Positions 1 through 9,179 of a stretch of DNA of 64,000 nt are shown piece after piece. The stretch is taken from the NCBI GenBank assembly GCA_016719885.1, contig JADJYF010000012.1:172609-236608 (forward strand). Reading direction: 5' to 3'. Position 1 is the stretch's first letter. Each line of letters starts with the position of its first letter. This DNA comes from Pseudomonadota bacterium (GTDB taxonomy: Bacteria; Pseudomonadota; Gammaproteobacteria; Ga0077536). The translations under genes and the position numbers were made by a program. The notes below the pieces were generated by a model, which had not been told where the DNA came from, ran no database searches, and saw only the letters and a program-made list of their open reading frames with translations.

Positions 1-2
1 CA

Positions 3-1424
3 TCGCTGGTGCTGGAAATAAAAGTGTGGGGCTCGAACGAACTCAGCTTTCTCGACTCGCCGCCGGCCGGCGCGCTGGCGCAGGCGCAGGATCTGCTGCG
101 CGCCCTCGACGCCCTCGACGACCATGACCACGTTACCGCCCATGGCGCGGCACTGCTGGCGCTCGGCGCCCATCCGCGCCTTGCCAATGCCATGCTGCGC
201 GTGCCGAAGGCGTGGCGTGGCCTGGCCGGCGATGTCGCCGCGCTGATCGAAGGCCGCGACCCGATGCTCGGCGACGCGCGACGCAACGATGACCTGCGGG
301 TGCGGTTGGCCGCCCTCCACGCGCAGCGCGGCGCGCGTGGCGCGGGCGGTGACGTGCATCGCGGCGCCTTGGCGGCGCTCCAGCAGGCTGCGCGGCAATG
401 GCGCGCGCGCTTGAAAGTCGAGGACACGGACGACGCGCCGCGCGAGCAGCACGCGCTCGGCGACGTGCTGGCGCTGGCCTACCCGGATCGCATCGCGCGC
501 CAGGACGACAACAACCCGCAGCGCTACGTGATGGCCAACGGTCGCGGCGCGCAGCTCGGTCCACTGTCAGGCTTGGTGGGCGAGCCGTGGCTCGCCATTG
601 CCGAATTGCGTTTCGATACGCGCGACAGCCTGGTGCAACGCGCCGCGCCCTGTTCACCGGAGTTTCTGCGCGAGGCCTTCGCCAGCCATTTCACGCGCGA
701 GCGCAAGCGCGCCTTCAACGCCGCCAGCCGCGCGGTCGAGGAAATTGAAGAAACGCGCTTCGCCGCCATCGTGCTCGAACGTCGCACGCGGCCTGTCGCA
801 CGGGACGCTGAAACGGCGGCGCTGCTGGCGACCGGCGTAGCATCGCTGGGACTCGACTGCCTGCCGTGGACCGATGCACTGCGCGAATGGCAGGCGCGCG
901 TGGTGAACCTGCGCACCTGGTGCCCCGAGCTCGGCCTGCCCGATGTGTCGGACGCGGCCCTCACCGCCCATGCCGATGTGTGGCTGTCACCGCTGTTCGA
1001 CGGCAAGGCACGCCTGTCGGAGCTCGGCGGCGGCGAATTCGCCGAGGCCCTGCGTCACCAGCTCGATTACGCCCAGCGTCGCGCGCTCGACGAGCACGCG
1101 CCCGAAAACCTCACCGTGCCGAGCGGCATGCAGCGCAAGCTCGCCTATGCCATCGGCGAGCCGCCGGTGCTGGCGGTGAAACTGCAGGAAATGTTCGGCC
1201 TGGCCGAGACGCCGCGCATCGCGCGTGGCCGCGTGGCGGTGCTGTTGCACCTCTTGTCGCCGCGCCAGACACCGTTGCAGGTCACGCAGGATCTGAAAGG
1301 CTTTTGGGAACGCACCTACCCGGAAGTCAAAAAGGAAATGAAGGGCCGCTATCCCAAGCATCCGTGGCCCGACGACCCGTGGACCGCGACCGCCACGCAT
1401 CGCGCCAAGCCACGCGGCACCTGA
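3..1424 (+). CDS. hrpB: ATP-dependent helicase HrpB, C-terminal part (cut by window edge)
   Basis: The reading frame is open from the first bases of the window, so this is the 3' part of a longer gene; about 474 residues of a protein usually near 820 are present. The C-terminal HrpB-specific domain is recognisable by VPSGMQRKLAYAIGE, LAVKLQEMFGLAETPRI, LLHLLSP, QVTQDLKGFWERTYPEVKKE and GRYPKHPWPDDP. The helicase motifs would lie upstream, outside the window. HrpB is a DEAH-box RNA helicase homologue; its exact role is poorly defined. The GTG at 9 is an internal valine codon, not a start. A GST gene follows after about 60 bp. Confidence 0.93.
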   Translation, partial: SLVLEIKVWGSNELSFLDSPPAGALAQAQDLLRALDALDDHDHVTAHGAALLALGAHPRLANAMLRVPKAWRGLAGDVAALIEGRDPMLGDARRNDDLRVRLAALHAQRGARGAGGDVHRGALAALQQAARQWRARLKVEDTDDAPREQHALGDVLALAYPDRIARQDDNNPQRYVMANGRGAQLGPLSGLVGEPWLAIAELRFDTRDSLVQRAAPCSPEFLREAFASHFTRERKRAFNAASRAVEEIEETRFAAIVLERRTRPVARDAETAALLATGVASLGLDCLPWTDALREWQARVVNLRTWCPELGLPDVSDAALTAHADVWLSPLFDGKARLSELGGGEFAEALRHQLDYAQRRALDEHAPENLTVPSGMQRKLAYAIGEPPVLAVKLQEMFGLAETPRIARGRVAVLLHLLSPRQTPLQVTQDLKGFWERTYPEVKKEMKGRYPKHPWPDDPWTATATHRAKPRGT

Positions 1425-1485
1425 GCGCCACGCGCGCTAAGCTTGGGCGACATCGGCTTCAACAACGCCATCCGGGAGCGCCGCC

Positions 1486-2133
1486 ATGCAGCTTTATTCG
1501 TTTGAAGAATCGGGCAACAGTTACAAGGTGCGGCTGTTGTGCGCGCTGCTGGATGTGACACCGGAAGTCAAAAACGTGTCACTGCTGCACGATGAGCAAC
1601 ACCAGCCACCGTTCATCACCTTGAATCCGCGCGGCGAGGTGCCGGTGCTGGTCGATGGCGCGCTGGTGCTGCGCGACTCGGCCGCCATCCTGCTCTACAT
1701 CGCGAGCAAGCATGGCCACGGACTGTGGTGGCCGCAAGACGCCGCCGCGCAGGCCAAGGTCATGGAGTGGCTGGCGTTCGCCGCGAGCTGGGTGCAGTAC
1801 GGCGTGTTCACGGCGCGCGCGCTGTTGTCGTTCGGCATTCCGGCCAATGGCCTGCCGGCGGATTTCAAAGGTGAAGCCCTGGCTGCCGCGCAGCTGCGCG
1901 GGCAGCGTTCGCTCGAGATCCTCGAAACCGAACTGCGCGCCCAGGACTGGCTGGTGCCGGGGCGTCCGACCATCGCCGACATCGCGGTGTTTCCCTACAT
2001 CGCGCTCGCGCCCATGGGTGATGTGTCACTGGCGCCTTTTGCCGCGGTCCGGGCGTGGCTGGCACGCATCCGGCAGCTGCCGGGTTTCATCGGCATGCCG
2101 GGGCTCGACGATGCGGGCTATCGACGCCGCTGA
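1486..2133 (+). CDS. Glutathione S-transferase family protein
   Basis: A 215-residue protein of normal GST length. The N-terminal thioredoxin-like domain starts MQLYSFEESGNSYKVRLL and carries the cis-proline and glutathione-binding segment NPRGEVPVLVDG followed by LRDSAAILLYIA. The all-helical C-terminal domain contains the N-capping box region RPTIADIAVFPYIALA. It probably conjugates or reduces small electrophiles in the cytoplasm; the substrate cannot be read from the sequence. The ATG at 1486 starts directly at the conserved first beta strand. It lies between hrpB and a nitroreductase gene on the same strand. Confidence 0.9.
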   Translation: MQLYSFEESGNSYKVRLLCALLDVTPEVKNVSLLHDEQHQPPFITLNPRGEVPVLVDGALVLRDSAAILLYIASKHGHGLWWPQDAAAQAKVMEWLAFAASWVQYGVFTARALLSFGIPANGLPADFKGEALAAAQLRGQRSLEILETELRAQDWLVPGRPTIADIAVFPYIALAPMGDVSLAPFAAVRAWLARIRQLPGFIGMPGLDDAGYRRR

Positions 2134-2247
2134 GTCGGGCGCGGCATGCGCGACTGTCTGGCCTCGCGTATGCTGCCGCACTCTCCCCGGCGCGCGACGT
2201 GATGCGCCCGCGCCATTCAACGCCAAGCTTTTTGCCAAGGAGTCTCC

Positions 2248-2907
2248 ATGGACCTCACCACTGTCGATCACCTGCTTTCCACCACGCGCTCGGTGCGCAA
2301 GCGCCTCGATTTCAACCGCCCGGTGGAACGCGAAGTCATCACCCGCTGTATCGACCTCGCACTGCAGGCGCCCACCGGCGGCAACTCGCAGGGCTGGTCG
2401 TTCATGGTGGTGACCGACGAAGCGAAACGCGCGGCAATCTCGGCGCTGTACAAGAAGGCGTTCAAGCTCTACAGCAGCGACCCGAACATGCGTTCGCGCT
2501 ATGACGGCGACAGCGACGATCTGCGCGCCAAGCAGTTGGACAGGGTGTTGAGTTCCGCCGACTACCTGTCCGACAACATGCACCGCGCGCCGGCGCTGGT
2601 CATTGCCTGCATCGAAGGCCGCGTCGAAAAGGCCAGCGCGCTGGAACAGGCCGGCGTGTATGGCTCGATCCTGCCGGCGGCCTGGTCGTTCATGCTGGCC
2701 TTGCGCTCACGCGGGCTCGGCACCGCGTGGACCACGCTGCACATCATGTACGAACAGGAGGTCGCGAACATCCTCGGCATTCCCGCCACCGTCACCCAGG
2801 CCGCGCTGTTCCCGGTCGCCTATTTCACCGGTGATGATTTCAAGCCCGCCAAGCGTCTGCCGACCGAGCGCTTCCTGCACTGGGACAGCTGGGGCGCGAA
2901 GTCCTGA
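2248..2907 (+). CDS. Nitroreductase family protein
   Basis: A 219-residue protein of the FMN-dependent nitroreductase fold. The N-terminal family signature is TTRSVRKRLDFNRPV, followed by the FMN-phosphate region LALQAPTGGNSQGW. The C-terminal part has SRGLGTAWTT and the Ile-Pro stretch ILGIPATVTQAALFPVAYF, typical of this family. It should use NAD(P)H and FMN to reduce nitro or quinone compounds, probably as a homodimer; the substrate is unknown. A purine-rich AAGGAG lies just before the ATG. The gene converges on the amidohydrolase at 3005. Confidence 0.9.
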   Translation: MDLTTVDHLLSTTRSVRKRLDFNRPVEREVITRCIDLALQAPTGGNSQGWSFMVVTDEAKRAAISALYKKAFKLYSSDPNMRSRYDGDSDDLRAKQLDRVLSSADYLSDNMHRAPALVIACIEGRVEKASALEQAGVYGSILPAAWSFMLALRSRGLGTAWTTLHIMYEQEVANILGIPATVTQAALFPVAYFTGDDFKPAKRLPTERFLHWDSWGAKS

Positions 2908-2918
2908 CGTTCCGCCTT

Positions 2919-2944
2919 GGCCAGGACGCAGCCGCCTCCTGGCC
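2919..2944. terminator. Inverted repeat between convergent genes, possible terminator
   Basis: GGCCAGGA at 2919-2926 and TCCTGGCC at 2937-2944 form a perfect 8-bp stem with a 10-nt loop, immediately after the nitroreductase stop codon and before the convergent amidohydrolase. No T-run follows on either strand, so intrinsic termination is uncertain. Confidence 0.3.
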
Positions 2945-3004
2945 AGGGCAAAGCAGGTCCGATGCCGTGGGTCCGATTGAGATCGGGCCCGCGGAAAATG
3001 CCCG

Positions 3005-4684
3005 TCAAGCTCTCAGCAGGCGCCCCGGCAAGGCACCGGTGTGCACGCCGTTCTCATAGGTGACTTCGCCCTTGCAGATGGTGGCGACATAGCCGCGTGC
3101 CTTCTGAATGAGCCGCTTGCCGCCGGCCGGCAGGTCGTAAACCATCTCGGGGTCTTCCAGCGCCAGCGCGTCGAAATCGATGATGTTGAGATCGGCGCGC
3201 ATACCGGCGGCGATCACGCCGCGATCGGTCAGGCCGTACACCAGCGCCGTGTCGCGCGTCATCTTGTGCACGGTGTATTCAATGGGAAAAATCGGCCCGC
3301 GCACGCGGTCGCGGCTCATGTAGGCCAGCATGTAGGTCGGCATGCTGGCATCGCACAACACGCCGCAGTGCGCGCCACCGTCGGACAAGCCGAACACCGA
3401 GTGCGGATGGGCGATGCCGGCATGCTGCTTTTCCAGGCTGCCGCTGTACTCGCCGATCAGGAACAACAACGGCCGCCCGGCTGCCATGATGTCCATCAGC
3501 GCTTCGCGCACGTGGACGCCTGCGGCCGCGGCGATGCCGGCCACCGACTCGGCGAAGCTCGGTTCGTAGCTGAGATCGGCCGGCAGGATGAACATCTTGT
3601 CGAAGGTCGAGATCATGTTGGCGGTGGTCGCGTCGCGCGGCACCTTGGGCGTGTCGGCCAACACGCGGGCACGGAACGCCGGGTCCTTGAGCTTGCGACG
3701 CTGTTCGTCGATGGGCAGCCGGGCAATCTCCTTGTAAGTGCCGAACTGGCGCATGGGGTTGACCGTGCCTTCCAGGCTCATCAGCACCGACGCCGGCCGC
3801 GCACCGACCTGCGGACGGATCTTGAGTCCTTGGGCATTGAGCCGGTCAGCCATGCCCCACACGTCGGCGCCGATATTGGAGGTGACGAGGATGGTCACCG
3901 GGCGCCCGGTGCGACGCGCTATCCACTCCACCCACTGCTGTTCATCGGGGTCGTCCATGCGGTCGGAAATGATCTCGACCGTGCCGTGCGCGACTTCCGC
4001 CAGCGCATTGCCAATGGCCTTCAGCTCTTCGCCGTCGGCATGGGTGCCGGGCACGAGCTCACCGTGCTTGTCGAAGTGCCCGTAGAAGCGCGAGGTGGTG
4101 AAGCCCAGTGCGCCGTCCTGCAAAGCCTGTTTGGTGATGGCCGCCATCGCGGCAATATCTTCACGGGTGGCGTCGTCGTAGCAACGTGCGCCCATCACGT
4201 AGTGACGCACGGCGACGTGCGGCACCTGCGCACCGACGTCCATGGCGTAGGGGGTATCGATGCTCGCGAGGTAGTCGGCGAAACTCTCCCAGCCCCACGG
4301 AATGCCTTCGTGCAGGGCCGTGCCGGGAATGTCTTCCACCGATTCCATGATCTCGACCAGCTCGGTTTCGGTGCCGGGCCGCACCGGTGCGAAACCGACG
4401 CCGCAATTGCCCATCACGATGGTCGTCACGCCATGCCAGCAACTCGGCGTGAGTTGCTTGTCCCAGCACACCTGGCCATCGTAGTGGGTATGGATGTCGA
4501 CGAAGCCCGGCGTCAGCAATTTGCCTTGCGCATCGATGCTGCGTTTGGCCGGCCCGGCGATGGGCGGTTCGCCGGCGCGCGCCACCGCGACGATGCGGCC
4601 GTCCGCCACCGCCACTTCGCCCATGAAGGGCGGGGCGCCGGTGCCGTCGACGATGCGAGCATTGCGAATGATGAGATCGTGCAT
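3005..4684 (-). CDS. Amidohydrolase, N-acyl-D-amino-acid deacylase-like
   Basis: A 559-residue amidohydrolase-superfamily protein (amidohydrolase_3 type). The metal-binding entry motif is FVDIHTHYDGQ, and VMGNCGVGFAPVRPG matches the D-aminoacylase segment with the zinc-ligand cysteine. FGLSDGGAHCGVLCDAS supplies the late aspartate region, and the C-terminus returns to the composite beta domain (GMRADLNIIDFD). The relatives hydrolyse N-acyl D-amino acids, but many family members in oligotrophic proteobacteria have no proven substrate. Transcribed on the minus strand with the small TPR-like gene upstream (4716-5141), about 30 bp away, so they may be co-transcribed. Confidence 0.85.
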   Translation of the reverse strand: MHDLIIRNARIVDGTGAPPFMGEVAVADGRIVAVARAGEPPIAGPAKRSIDAQGKLLTPGFVDIHTHYDGQVCWDKQLTPSCWHGVTTIVMGNCGVGFAPVRPGTETELVEIMESVEDIPGTALHEGIPWGWESFADYLASIDTPYAMDVGAQVPHVAVRHYVMGARCYDDATREDIAAMAAITKQALQDGALGFTTSRFYGHFDKHGELVPGTHADGEELKAIGNALAEVAHGTVEIISDRMDDPDEQQWVEWIARRTGRPVTILVTSNIGADVWGMADRLNAQGLKIRPQVGARPASVLMSLEGTVNPMRQFGTYKEIARLPIDEQRRKLKDPAFRARVLADTPKVPRDATTANMISTFDKMFILPADLSYEPSFAESVAGIAAAAGVHVREALMDIMAAGRPLLFLIGEYSGSLEKQHAGIAHPHSVFGLSDGGAHCGVLCDASMPTYMLAYMSRDRVRGPIFPIEYTVHKMTRDTALVYGLTDRGVIAAGMRADLNIIDFDALALEDPEMVYDLPAGGKRLIQKARGYVATICKGEVTYENGVHTGALPGRLLRA

Positions 4685-4715
4685 GGCGGTGCTCCGTGGC
4701 AGTGCGAAGAGTCGG

Positions 4716-5141
4716 TCAGGCCTGCTTCAAATCGTGCAGGAAGGTTTTCAATTCTTCTTTCAAGGCCGGGTCGTCGTCCTTGGCAAGGCTCTTTTCGGCC
4801 TGGCTCGCGTAGGCCAGCGCGGCGTCGAGGTCGTCTAGATCGCGGTAGCGCTCGGCGATGGCCAGCTGGATGGAAGCGCGGCAGTCCGACTGTTCGAGTT
4901 TGTCGGCGAGCTCCAGCGCCTGCTCGTAGATGTCGATGGCGTCTTCGTCGTCGAGCGTGAAGTCGCCCAGGGATTCGAGGTAGAAAGGATGGGCGGTGCC
5001 GGCGGTCTGCGCTTCGCCGCACAGCTTTTCCAGTTCGGCGTATTGCTTGGTGAAGGCGCGATCGTCATCGCGCTCGACCGCATCGGTCAGGGCGTTGGCG
5101 AGCGACAGCACGCGGTCGTAGAGTTTGATATCGAGCGTCAT
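4716..5141 (-). CDS. Small TPR-like helical protein
   Basis: A 141-residue acidic, all-helical protein. Repeats such as AIDIYEQALELADKLEQSD and DLDAALAYASQAEKSLAKDD resemble tetratricopeptide hairpins, suggesting protein-protein binding. I chose the ATG at 5141 (MTLDIKLYDRV); the open frame continues upstream to 5309, but that extension lies in the intergenic promoter region and has low-complexity composition. It is adjacent to the amidohydrolase on the same strand. No specific function can be assigned. Confidence 0.7.
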   Translation of the reverse strand: MTLDIKLYDRVLSLANALTDAVERDDDRAFTKQYAELEKLCGEAQTAGTAHPFYLESLGDFTLDDEDAIDIYEQALELADKLEQSDCRASIQLAIAERYRDLDDLDAALAYASQAEKSLAKDDDPALKEELKTFLHDLKQA

Positions 5142-5356
5142 GGGGAAGGTTCCGTGCTGGGGGAAGGCGCGGGCGGTCGCGATGTCGGACGGTCGATGAC
5201 ATCGCGCGTCGACCACCGCCGGATTATCAGTCCACACCGGAGCCGTCACAAGGACGCCGCCGCGCCCATGGCCGGGGCTGCGCGCCGTGGGCACGCACCG
5301 CGCGACCATGAACGGCTATCATCCCGTCATTCCGACAAGTCGCCAGCGAGGCCGCC
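5142..5356. promoter_or_regulatory. Divergent intergenic region, no clear motif
   Basis: This 215-bp gap separates the minus-strand TPR-like gene from the plus-strand CitE-like gene, so it should contain promoters in both directions. I see no convincing -10/-35 pair or operator palindrome in it. Confidence 0.3.
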
Positions 5357-6262
5357 ATGCATCTCGTCCGCTCCTCCCTCTTCGTGCCCGGTCACAAGCC
5401 CGAATGGGTGCCGAAAGCCCAGGCCGCCGGCGCCGACGAATTGATCCTCGACCTCGAGGACGCCGTTCCGGACGATGCCAAGAGCGCGGCGCGACCGTTG
5501 GTGCGCGAGAGCGTGAAAGCACTGCATGCCGCCGGGCAGTACTGCTCGGTGCGCATCAATGGCTATGCCACCGGTCGTACGCTGGACGACCTGGACGGCA
5601 TCCTGTGCGCCGAGCTGCGCTCGGTGATGCTGCCCAAGGTCGACAGCGTGGCCGACATGCAGGCGCTGGATGCCATGCTCACGCAGCTCGAACGGCGGCA
5701 TGGCGTCGCCCACGGCACGGTCAACACCACCTTGCTGCTGGAAACCGCCGGCGCCATGCGCAACGCCTATCACATCGCGCTTTCGAGTCCGCGCGTGCAT
5801 CAGTTGGTATTGGCAGCCGGTCCCGGCGGCGATGCCGCGCGCGCGGTCGGCTACCAGTGGACCAAGGGCGGTGAAGAGACGCTGTTCCTGCGTTCGCATG
5901 CGGTGCTCGACGCGCGCGCCGCCGGCATTCCCTATCCCATGACGAGTTCGTGGTGGGACATTCGCGATCTGGACGGCCTGCGTGCCGATGCCATCCGCAA
6001 TCGTCGTCTCGGCATGCGCGGCATGTGCGTGATGCATCCCAGCCACGTGCCCATCGTCAACGAGATCTTCAGCCCCCAGGCTGACGAGGTCGCCCATGCG
6101 CGCGGCGTGCTGGCCGCCATGGCGGCGGCCGAAGCCGAAGGGCGCGCGGCGGTGATCTACGAAGGCGACATGGTCGACTACGCGATGGTGGCGACCGCAC
6201 GCGAATTGATTGCGCTGGCCGAGAGCATCGAAGCGGCCGGCGGCAAACCGCTCAACACCTGA
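5357..6262 (+). CDS. HpcH/HpaI aldolase family CoA-ester lyase (CitE-like)
   Basis: A 301-residue TIM-barrel protein of the citrate-lyase beta subunit family. Diagnostic segments are RSSLFVPGHKPEWVPKA, DELILDLEDAVPDDAK, the arginine-containing VRINGYATGRTL, and the metal-ligand glutamate in LLLETAGAM. MCVMHPSHVPIVNEIFSP is the family's C-terminal signature. Relatives cleave or condense CoA esters such as malyl-, citramalyl- or beta-methylmalyl-CoA using Mg2+. No lyase alpha or acyl-carrier subunit is nearby, so it is a stand-alone enzyme. The SDR gene follows after about 80 bp. Confidence 0.87.
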   Translation: MHLVRSSLFVPGHKPEWVPKAQAAGADELILDLEDAVPDDAKSAARPLVRESVKALHAAGQYCSVRINGYATGRTLDDLDGILCAELRSVMLPKVDSVADMQALDAMLTQLERRHGVAHGTVNTTLLLETAGAMRNAYHIALSSPRVHQLVLAAGPGGDAARAVGYQWTKGGEETLFLRSHAVLDARAAGIPYPMTSSWWDIRDLDGLRADAIRNRRLGMRGMCVMHPSHVPIVNEIFSPQADEVAHARGVLAAMAAAEAEGRAAVIYEGDMVDYAMVATARELIALAESIEAAGGKPLNT

Positions 6263-6343
6263 AGCCATCACGACAAGCCTTAGACACGGCGCCGCGCAGC
6301 GCGCTTGCGCCCATCGATCCATCCGACACCATGGGAAGGTTCC

Positions 6344-7180
6344 ATGCAACTCAGTGACAAGACCATCGTCATCACCGGCGCCAACAGCGGCATCGGCCTC
6401 GAAACCAGCCGTGAACTGGCGCGCGGCGGCGCGACGGTAGTGATGGCGTGTCGTGATCTCACACGCGCCAAGGCCGCGCGCGCCGACATTGCGAACAGCG
6501 TGCCGGGCGCGAAGCTCGCCCTCGTACCGCTCGACCTGGCGTCGCTGGCCTCGGTGCGTGCCTGCGCCGACACCCTGGTCGCGCAATGGCCGCGCATCGA
6601 CGTGCTCATCAACAACGCCGGCCTGTTCCCCTTCAAGCGGCAGCTGACCGAGGATGGCTTCGAGATGCAGTTCGGCGTCAATCACCTCGCGCATTTCCTG
6701 CTGACGCAAAACCTGATGCCGGCGCTGCTGGCCGCCGGTCGCCCACGGGTGGTGAACGTCGCATCGATGATGCATCACCTCGGCAAGATTGATTTCGACA
6801 GCTTCCGCGGTGAGCGACCCTACGGCGCGCTCAAGGCTTATGCGCAATCGAAGCTGTGCAACGTGCTGTTCGCGCGCGAACTTGCGCGCCGCCACGGCGG
6901 CGATGGCCTGTTGAGCTGGAGCCTGCACCCCGGGCCGGTGGGCACCAACATCATGGGCCGCGGCCTCGTCAATCGCACCCTCTATCGCCTGATCGGTGCC
7001 TACATGAGCGCCAGGCGCGGCGCGCGCACCAGCGTGCACCTGGCCTCGGCCGATGGCATCGAAGCGACCAACGGCGCCTACTACGACGAATTCCTGAAAG
7101 TGAAGCCGGGCTCCAGGCTGTCGCAGGATGCGACCCTCGCGGCGCGGCTGTGGGAAGTGAGCGCCAGCCTGGTGGCGTGA
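6344..7180 (+). CDS. Short-chain dehydrogenase/reductase (retinol-dehydrogenase-like)
   Basis: A 278-residue classical SDR. TGANSGIG is the Rossmann glycine motif, LINNAG the structural NNAG motif, VVNVAS carries the catalytic serine strand, and YAQSK is the catalytic YxxxK. The extended N-terminal region and HPGPVGTNI after the active site fit the RDH/WW-oxidoreductase-like group. It should use NAD(P)H to reduce a carbonyl or oxidise an alcohol. The ATG at 6344 is preceded by GGGAAGG at good spacing; an in-frame TTG at 6305 lacks this and was not used. Confidence 0.9.
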   Translation: MQLSDKTIVITGANSGIGLETSRELARGGATVVMACRDLTRAKAARADIANSVPGAKLALVPLDLASLASVRACADTLVAQWPRIDVLINNAGLFPFKRQLTEDGFEMQFGVNHLAHFLLTQNLMPALLAAGRPRVVNVASMMHHLGKIDFDSFRGERPYGALKAYAQSKLCNVLFARELARRHGGDGLLSWSLHPGPVGTNIMGRGLVNRTLYRLIGAYMSARRGARTSVHLASADGIEATNGAYYDEFLKVKPGSRLSQDATLAARLWEVSASLVA

Positions 7181-7417
7181 GCCGCGCACCGGCTCGCAAT
7201 CACGGCCGCGCCACGCGGCGATTTGTGACGGGGCGGACAATCAAAGCCGCTTATACCCTGCTGACTGTCCGCCAATTTTGTCATCGCGCCGCCGATAAAG
7301 AATTCCAGGCGCCGCCCCGGTATCGCCCGTTCCCGCCAGGAACAGCCTCTTCCCGCATGTCGAATGCTGCCCCTCACTCCGGGCGGTTCTCCATTTTCCC
7401 GGATTGGATTTACTCGC

Positions 7418-8671
7418 ATGTTTCGCGTCGTCGATTGCATTGCCCTTCAACATGACCGCTCGCTGTTGGTCATCGCGGGGCTCGTCTGTGTTTTTGGTTC
7501 GGTGGCCACGGTGCTGTCCGCGCGCCGCCTGGATGCCGGCTCTCACGCCTGGCCGTGGCGCGTGATGGTGGCGGTGTGCGTGGCGTCCACCGTGTGGGCC
7601 ACGCACTTCCTCGCCATGCTCGCCTACCGCCCGACGCTGGCGGTGGCCTTTGACCTGCCGCAAACCGTGCTCTCGTATTTCATCGGTCTCGCGGTGATGG
7701 GGCCGGCCATGGTCTGCGCGCGTTGCGTGGCGGTGTGGCAAACGCGCGTACTGTGTGGCGTGGTGTTCGGCGCGGGTGTGGCCTTGATGCATTACCTCGG
7801 CATGGCGGCGGTGCGCGTGCCGGGCACGCTCAGCTACGACTTGGCGCAGGTCGCCTGGTCGGTCGCCGCGAGTTGCGTGGGCGGCGCCGCCACGGTGTTG
7901 GCCCTGTACGGACGTCGTACCGCGAGCCGTCGCCTGCTCGCCATGGCGGCACTCTCCTTGACCATCCTCGGCCTGCATTTCACGGGCATGAGCGCGGTAA
8001 CGCTCACCCTCGATGCCTTGATGCAGTCCACCGACGGCACGCTGTCACGCCAGTTGCTGGTGGTCGAGACCTGCATGGCCGCCGCCGCCGTGCTTGGCAT
8101 CACCTTGCTCGGCATGCAGTTCGATGAACGCATGACACGCGCCCTGCGCGAGGAAGCGGCACGCTTTCGCACGCTCGCCGACGGCGCGTTCGAAGCGCTC
8201 ATCATCCATCGCGGCGGCGACATCATCGATCACAACGCGGTGGCTTGCTCCCTGCTCGGCCACGCCACGTTCACCATGCCGTTTGCGTCGCTGTTCCCCG
8301 AGGGACTGCTGCACGAGAACACCGGGCAGGCGCTCGAGACCGTCATGCGGCACCGCGACGGGCACCTGATCGCGGTCGAAATCAATCGCCGACCGATACT
8401 CACCCCTCAGCGCGAGTGGGCCGAACTGGTCGCGGTCCGCGATCTCACCGCCCAGCATGCGGTCGAGGGCAAACTCGAACAGGCCATGCAAAGCCTGGGC
8501 GCGCTGCGCGCGCTGATCCCCATGTGTGCATGGTGTAAACGCGTGCGCGACGACGAAGGCTATTGGAACGCGGTCGATCAATACCTGAAGGAAGTGACCG
8601 GCAACGACATCACTCATGGCATTTGTCCGAGCTGCAGCGAAAAAGAACTGGCGAGGTTCGGACGTGCTTAG
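7418..8671 (+). CDS. MHYT-domain integral membrane sensor with PAS domain and Cys-rich tail
   Basis: A 417-residue protein. The first ~230 residues hold about seven membrane helices with three MHYT-type motifs (ATHFLAM, LMHYLGM, GLHFTGM), proposed for this family to bind copper and sense a diatomic gas or redox state. A PAS domain follows (LADGAFEALIIHRGGDIID to EINRRPILTPQREW). There is no GGDEF, EAL or kinase domain. Instead the protein ends in a short cysteine-rich module: MCAWCKRVRDDEGYW and then ITHGICPSCSEKE, two CxxC pairs that could bind a metal. I chose the ATG at 7418 because the first membrane helix follows; the 54 bp upstream read as non-coding. Confidence 0.85.
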   Translation: MFRVVDCIALQHDRSLLVIAGLVCVFGSVATVLSARRLDAGSHAWPWRVMVAVCVASTVWATHFLAMLAYRPTLAVAFDLPQTVLSYFIGLAVMGPAMVCARCVAVWQTRVLCGVVFGAGVALMHYLGMAAVRVPGTLSYDLAQVAWSVAASCVGGAATVLALYGRRTASRRLLAMAALSLTILGLHFTGMSAVTLTLDALMQSTDGTLSRQLLVVETCMAAAAVLGITLLGMQFDERMTRALREEAARFRTLADGAFEALIIHRGGDIIDHNAVACSLLGHATFTMPFASLFPEGLLHENTGQALETVMRHRDGHLIAVEINRRPILTPQREWAELVAVRDLTAQHAVEGKLEQAMQSLGALRALIPMCAWCKRVRDDEGYWNAVDQYLKEVTGNDITHGICPSCSEKELARFGRA

Positions 8672-8771
8672 GGCGCCGGGTGGGCGTGAACATCGGCGCG
8701 TCGGCGCGACATTGTCCGACGACGTGACCATACTTGACCCCATGCCTTGGCAAAGGCCGGAGATTGCAACC

Positions 8772-9164
8772 ATGTCGAATGACCTGCCGGCCAAGGATCT
8801 CAGCTATTCCATCGATCACGGTAGCGGGCTGTTGCACATGCGCTGGCGCGGCGTGGTGAGCAGCGCCGACGTCGGGCAATTCTGGACACGCCTGCTCGAC
8901 GATGGCGACGCGCTCGCCATCGGACGTCACCTCGATGACCTGCGTGATTGCCGTTTCACCTTCTCCGGCAACGAATGGCAGGAACTGGTGAAAGGCTACC
9001 TGGTGCCGGCGCCGCCCCATGCGCGGTGGAAGGCGGCATTCGTGGTCAACAGCTCGGAAATGTACGGCGTGCTGCGCCAGTTCATCGCCTACGCCGGCGA
9101 GCTGGTGGAGGCCGAGATCTTCAGCGACGTGAACAGCGCGCTGGCTTGGTTGGTGAGGAAGTAG
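8772..9164 (+). CDS. SpoIIAA/STAS-like small protein
   Basis: A 130-residue protein beginning MSNDLPAKDLSYSIDHGSG. The strand-helix pattern (LLHMRWRGVVSSADV, HLDDLRDCRFTF, KAAFVVNSSEMYGVLRQF, EIFSDVNSALAWL) resembles the SpoIIAA-like/STAS family, often annotated as STAS/SEC14-domain proteins. It lies 100 bp after the MHYT sensor on the same strand and may be its partner, but that is inference. Its 3' end is followed at once by the repeat array of the tRNA-Arg locus. Confidence 0.7.
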   Translation: MSNDLPAKDLSYSIDHGSGLLHMRWRGVVSSADVGQFWTRLLDDGDALAIGRHLDDLRDCRFTFSGNEWQELVKGYLVPAPPHARWKAAFVVNSSEMYGVLRQFIAYAGELVEAEIFSDVNSALAWLVRK

Positions 9165-9179
9165 GGGCGCGGTGGAGTG

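Noticed and set aside
3041..4960. A 639-codon open frame on the plus strand
   Set aside because: It is antisense to the well-supported amidohydrolase; histidine-rich low-complexity product typical of GC-rich shadow frames.
5327..7240. A 637-codon open frame on the minus strand
   Set aside because: Antisense to the CitE-like and SDR genes, both of which have clear motifs.
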